From Actinomycetota bacterium (GTDB taxonomy: Bacteria; Actinomycetota; Humimicrobiia; Humimicrobiales; Humimicrobiaceae), in assembly GCA_016870675.1 (NCBI GenBank), contig VGAU01000116.1, positions 1-6,108 on the forward strand: a stretch of 6,108 bases of DNA, written 5' to 3'. The position numbers and the translations under genes are program-made. Positions within the stretch are counted from its first letter, which is position 1; every line of letters starts with the position of its first letter. This document shows, in pieces, positions 5,381-6,108 of this stretch. A model generated the notes under the pieces. The model did not search any database and was not told the DNA's origin. It saw only the letters and a list, made by a program, of their open reading frames with translations.

Positions 5381-5394
5381 CTCCAATCAACTTT
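5361..5394. promoter_or_regulatory. Perfect 9-bp inverted repeat centred on the -10 box, candidate operator
   Basis: AAAGTTGAT (5361-5369) and ATCAACTTT (5386-5394) are exact complements with a 16-nt spacer. The axis of symmetry falls on the centre of TATAAT (5375-5380). Such placement is typical of a repressor site that blocks polymerase, or of a regulator that remodels the spacer. The regulator is unknown. Because the hydrogenase promoter is close, the same site might affect both genes. Confidence 0.45.
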
Positions 5395-5406
5395 ATATTA
5401 GTACCT

Positions 5407-5457
5407 ATGAATTCTTAGTTATATATTAATAATGGATCCTTAGTAATATACATATTA
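5407..5457 (+). repeat. Imperfect direct repeat with 25-nt period in the DUF1015 leader
   Basis: atgaattcttagttatata (5407-5425) and atggatccttagtaatata (5432-5450) match at 16 of 19 positions. Both are followed by an AT-rich tail ending in atta. Each copy begins with ATG and reaches a TAG stop after three codons. The function is unknown, and chance in AT-rich DNA cannot be excluded. Confidence 0.35.
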
Positions 5458-5475
5458 GAACGAAAGGATTTGCAA

Positions 5476-6108
5476 ATGGTAGATATTCTACCTTTTAATG
5501 GACTTATTTATAATAAAAATAAAATCAAAAATATTTCCGATGTGATCTCTCCACCTTATGATGTAATTTCTCCATCCCTTGAAAAGATGCTATACAATCT
5601 TGATCCCTATAACATTATCAATTTAATACTTCCCAAAGGCAGTAATAAAGAAAAATATAAAAATGCAAATAAAATCCTAAACAACTGGATAGAAAACAAC
5701 ATTTTAAAATTTGATAATGAGAAATGCTTTTATATTCTTGAAGAAAATTTCTATGTTGGCACTAAAAGAAAAAAAAATCTTGGTTTTATTGGACTGACAA
5801 AAATCGAACCTTACAGCCAGTTAAAAATAATTCCACATGAACAAACACTGCCGGAGCCCAAGCAGGATAGACTAAATTTACTGGCGAGCTGCAGAACAGA
5901 TTTCGGTGTTGTATATACCCTTTATAATGACAATCAAAACAAGGTGCTAAAGATTTTTAAAAATACCATACAAAAAAAACCTTTTATAGATACCTATGCA
6001 GGATATGACTCTACCCTGAAATTTAAATTATGGAGAATCTCAAATATATCAGAGATAAAAGAAATTATAAAGATAATGAGAGATAAGAAACTAATAATAG
6101 CTGACGGA
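5476..6108 (+). CDS. DUF1015 family protein, N-terminal part, 3' end outside window
   Basis: 211 codons are open to the right edge; I recognise the family but its function is not established. Seen: PFNGLIY at residues 6-12, the hallmark SPPYDVIS (25-32), HEQTLPEPKQDRL (121-133, matching the family's H-E-x-T-x-P-x-P-K-x-D-R-L), and TDFGVVYTLY (141-150). The window stops at IADG (208-211), where family members normally continue with HHRYE, so the conserved histidine motif is just outside. Full-length members are usually about 400 residues, so roughly half is missing. The ATG at 5476 follows AAAGGA with 7-nt spacing and a strong promoter at 5352-5380. The gene is clearly richer in A and T (many AAA, AAT, ATA codons) than the hydrogenase genes. 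It is divergent from the hydrogenase operon, and a functional link is not implied. Confidence 0.88.
   Translation, partial: MVDILPFNGLIYNKNKIKNISDVISPPYDVISPSLEKMLYNLDPYNIINLILPKGSNKEKYKNANKILNNWIENNILKFDNEKCFYILEENFYVGTKRKKNLGFIGLTKIEPYSQLKIIPHEQTLPEPKQDRLNLLASCRTDFGVVYTLYNDNQNKVLKIFKNTIQKKPFIDTYAGYDSTLKFKLWRISNISEIKEIIKIMRDKKLIIADG

Larger units (their letters stand above)
5032..5475. other. Divergent intergenic region with both promoters and the hydrogenase leader
   Basis: This 444-bp stretch holds no protein gene I can support. It contains a minus-strand promoter (5295-5322) whose transcript has a leader of about 255 nt, and a plus-strand promoter (5352-5380) giving a leader of about 88 nt. 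It also holds an inverted-repeat-bounded segment (5096-5205), 14-nt tandem repeats (5217-5272), and a 25-nt-period direct repeat (5407-5457). I recognise no known riboswitch class, tRNA or other RNA family in it. Confidence 0.7.

Overview
The window looks like chromosomal sequence from an uncultured strictly anaerobic bacterium. The base composition is moderately AT-rich, the gene starts and promoters are of bacterial sigma-70 type, and most of the content is iron-sulfur redox genes. I cannot name the phylum from this sequence alone.

Layout. Positions 1-5031 hold seven tightly packed genes, all on the minus strand. In transcription order they are: a HydB/AsrA-type iron-sulfur subunit (3919-5031), a HydG/AsrB-type FAD/NAD(P)H oxidoreductase (3100-3915), a HycB/CooF-type ferredoxin with four [4Fe-4S] cluster motifs (2623-3096), the membrane subunit of the EchB/HycD/NuoH family (1692-2621), the hydrogenase small subunit of the EchC/NuoB family (1199-1621), an EchD/NuoC-type subunit (776-1198), and the large catalytic subunit of the EchE/NuoD family (1-696). 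The large subunit runs off the left edge. Positions 5032-5475 are a 444-bp divergent intergenic region. Positions 5476-6108, on the plus strand, hold the N-terminal half of a DUF1015 protein that runs off the right edge.

How the genes fit together. The large subunit keeps the RxCGxCxxxH nickel-ligand motif, so this is a group 4 (membrane-bound, energy-converting type) [NiFe] hydrogenase rather than a complex I fragment. It sits in one apparent operon with a flavin/NAD(P)H module of the kind known from cytosolic group 3b sulfhydrogenases. The proposed electron path is NAD(P)H to FAD and [2Fe-2S] (HydG-like), to [4Fe-4S] clusters (HydB-like), to the four-cluster ferredoxin, to the small subunit, to NiFe, or the reverse. 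No antiporter-like (EchA/HycC/NuoL) subunit is present inside the window.

Regulation. The intergenic region carries two convincing divergent sigma-70 promoters. The minus-strand promoter (5295-5322) would give the hydrogenase transcript a leader of about 255 nt. That leader contains imperfect 14-nt tandem repeats, a 110-bp segment bounded by inverted repeats, and a weak hairpin followed by a U-tract. The plus-strand promoter (5352-5380) has a perfect 9-bp inverted repeat centred exactly on its -10 box. Two further intergenic oddities lie inside the operon: a three-copy 17-20 nt repeat that includes the end of the membrane-subunit gene, and a hairpin-forming repeat between the NuoC-like and NuoD-like genes.
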